NCBI GenBank assembly: GCA_021735105.1
Contig: JAIPHS010000061.1
Location: 1-5,860 of the forward strand
From: Candidatus Omnitrophota bacterium
Lineage (GTDB): Bacteria > Omnitrophota > Gorgyraeia > Duberdicusellales > 4484-171
Direction: 5' to 3'
Length of the DNA: 5,860 nucleotides
Shown here: positions 5,346 to 5,860 of the stretch, piece by piece
Layout: each line of letters begins with the position of its first letter
How positions within the stretch are numbered: position 1 is the first letter of the stretch
Translations under genes and position numbers: made by a program
Notes under the pieces: model-generated
Databases searched by the model: none
The model's input: only the letters and a program-made list of their open reading frames with translations
Told to the model about the DNA's origin: nothing

Positions 5346-5860
5346 ATGAAAATTTTATTTCTTGGAGATATTGTAGGTAAACCAGCACGTCAATTTCTTA
5401 ATAAAATACTCCCTAATCTTAAAGAAGAAATAGGCGCAGATTTGACTATTGCTAATGGTGAAAATGCAGCCGGCGGTTCAAGCATTACCCCTGATACCGC
5501 AAAAGATATTTTTGATGCTGGAATAGATATACTTACTTCCGGAGATCATATTTTTAAGAAAAAAGAATCAAGAAAAGTCCTAGAGAGTTCACCTTTGATT
5601 AGGCCTCTTAACTATGGGGAGTCGGCAGTTGGTTCTGGGTATATAATAAAAGAAGTAAAAGGGATAAAGGTTGCTGTTGTAAACTTACTAGGCAGAGTTT
5701 TTATGAATCCGATAGATTGCCCTTTTAAAGCAATAAAAAAACTTTTACCAAAATTAAAAGAAAAAGCCAAAATTATTATTGTGGATATGCATGCAGAAGC
5801 AACTAGTGAAAAAGTAGCTATGGGTTACTTTTTAGCCGGAGAAGTTTCTGCTGTAGTGGG
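5346..5860 (+). CDS. ymdB: YmdB-family metallophosphoesterase, N-terminal part
   Basis: The gene is cut by the right window edge; 171 codons are visible. The product begins MKILFLGDIVGKPAR and matches the TIGR00282/YmdB family, calcineurin-like phosphoesterases. Bacillus YmdB has 2',3'-cyclic nucleotide phosphodiesterase activity and influences biofilm formation and RNA levels. Metal-site residues visible are Asp8 (LGDIVG), Glu39-Asn40 (NGENAAGG), the SGDH motif with Asp67-His68, and His149 in VDMHAEATSEK. The usual Asn of the GNH motif is Asp67 here. The last visible residues (SAVV) lead into the expected G-T-H-T-H motif, which lies outside the window. There is no good Shine-Dalgarno before the ATG; the nearest alternative starts would remove the Asp8 motif, so 5346 is retained. 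It follows rny after 133 bases containing the repeat array. Confidence 0.94.
   Translation, partial: MKILFLGDIVGKPARQFLNKILPNLKEEIGADLTIANGENAAGGSSITPDTAKDIFDAGIDILTSGDHIFKKKESRKVLESSPLIRPLNYGESAVGSGYIIKEVKGIKVAVVNLLGRVFMNPIDCPFKAIKKLLPKLKEKAKIIIVDMHAEATSEKVAMGYFLAGEVSAVV

Overview
The window is a compact, AT-rich bacterial chromosome segment whose genes are ordinary housekeeping and regulatory genes. There is no sign of phage, an insertion sequence, CRISPR or tRNA genes. RNase Y, a YmdB-type phosphoesterase and the fthC-rny-ymdB gene order argue against a typical gammaproteobacterium. I infer a non-proteobacterial phylum, perhaps a candidate phylum such as Omnitrophota, but this placement is weak. 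Sigma70-like promoters and AGGAGG ribosome sites are readable.

Layout. Positions 3-359 hold the C-terminal end of a TVP38/TMEM64 (DedA-like) membrane protein. Four bases later comes an RNA m5C methyltransferase of the NOL1/NOP2/Sun family (364-1314). A bidirectional terminator hairpin (1315-1351) separates it from a convergent HU gene (1363-1632, minus strand). The 1633-1943 gap is a divergent regulatory region. It holds the HU promoter, a 21-bp perfect dyad, a strong extended -10 promoter facing right, and a leader of about 165 nt. Next is a response-regulator diguanylate cyclase (1944-2861). The roughly 180-nt interval before the folate gene contains either a structured RNA or a small hydrophobic ORF, and I cannot fully decide between them. 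Then come 5-formyltetrahydrofolate cyclo-ligase (3040-3621), RNase Y (3665-5212), a heptamer repeat array forming a long imperfect inverted repeat (5216-5298), and the start of a YmdB-family phosphoesterase that runs off the right edge (5346-5860).

How the genes fit together. RNase Y and YmdB are functionally linked in RNA turnover and biofilm control in Bacillus. Here they sit next to a c-di-GMP synthase, although a separate promoter probably starts the fthC-rny unit. The items most worth a second look are an Asp-to-Glu change at the receiver phosphoacceptor of the cyclase, a promoter placed so that fthC mRNA would be leaderless, the possible structured RNA upstream of fthC, and the inverted heptamer array between rny and ymdB. 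I found no clear new multi-gene system.
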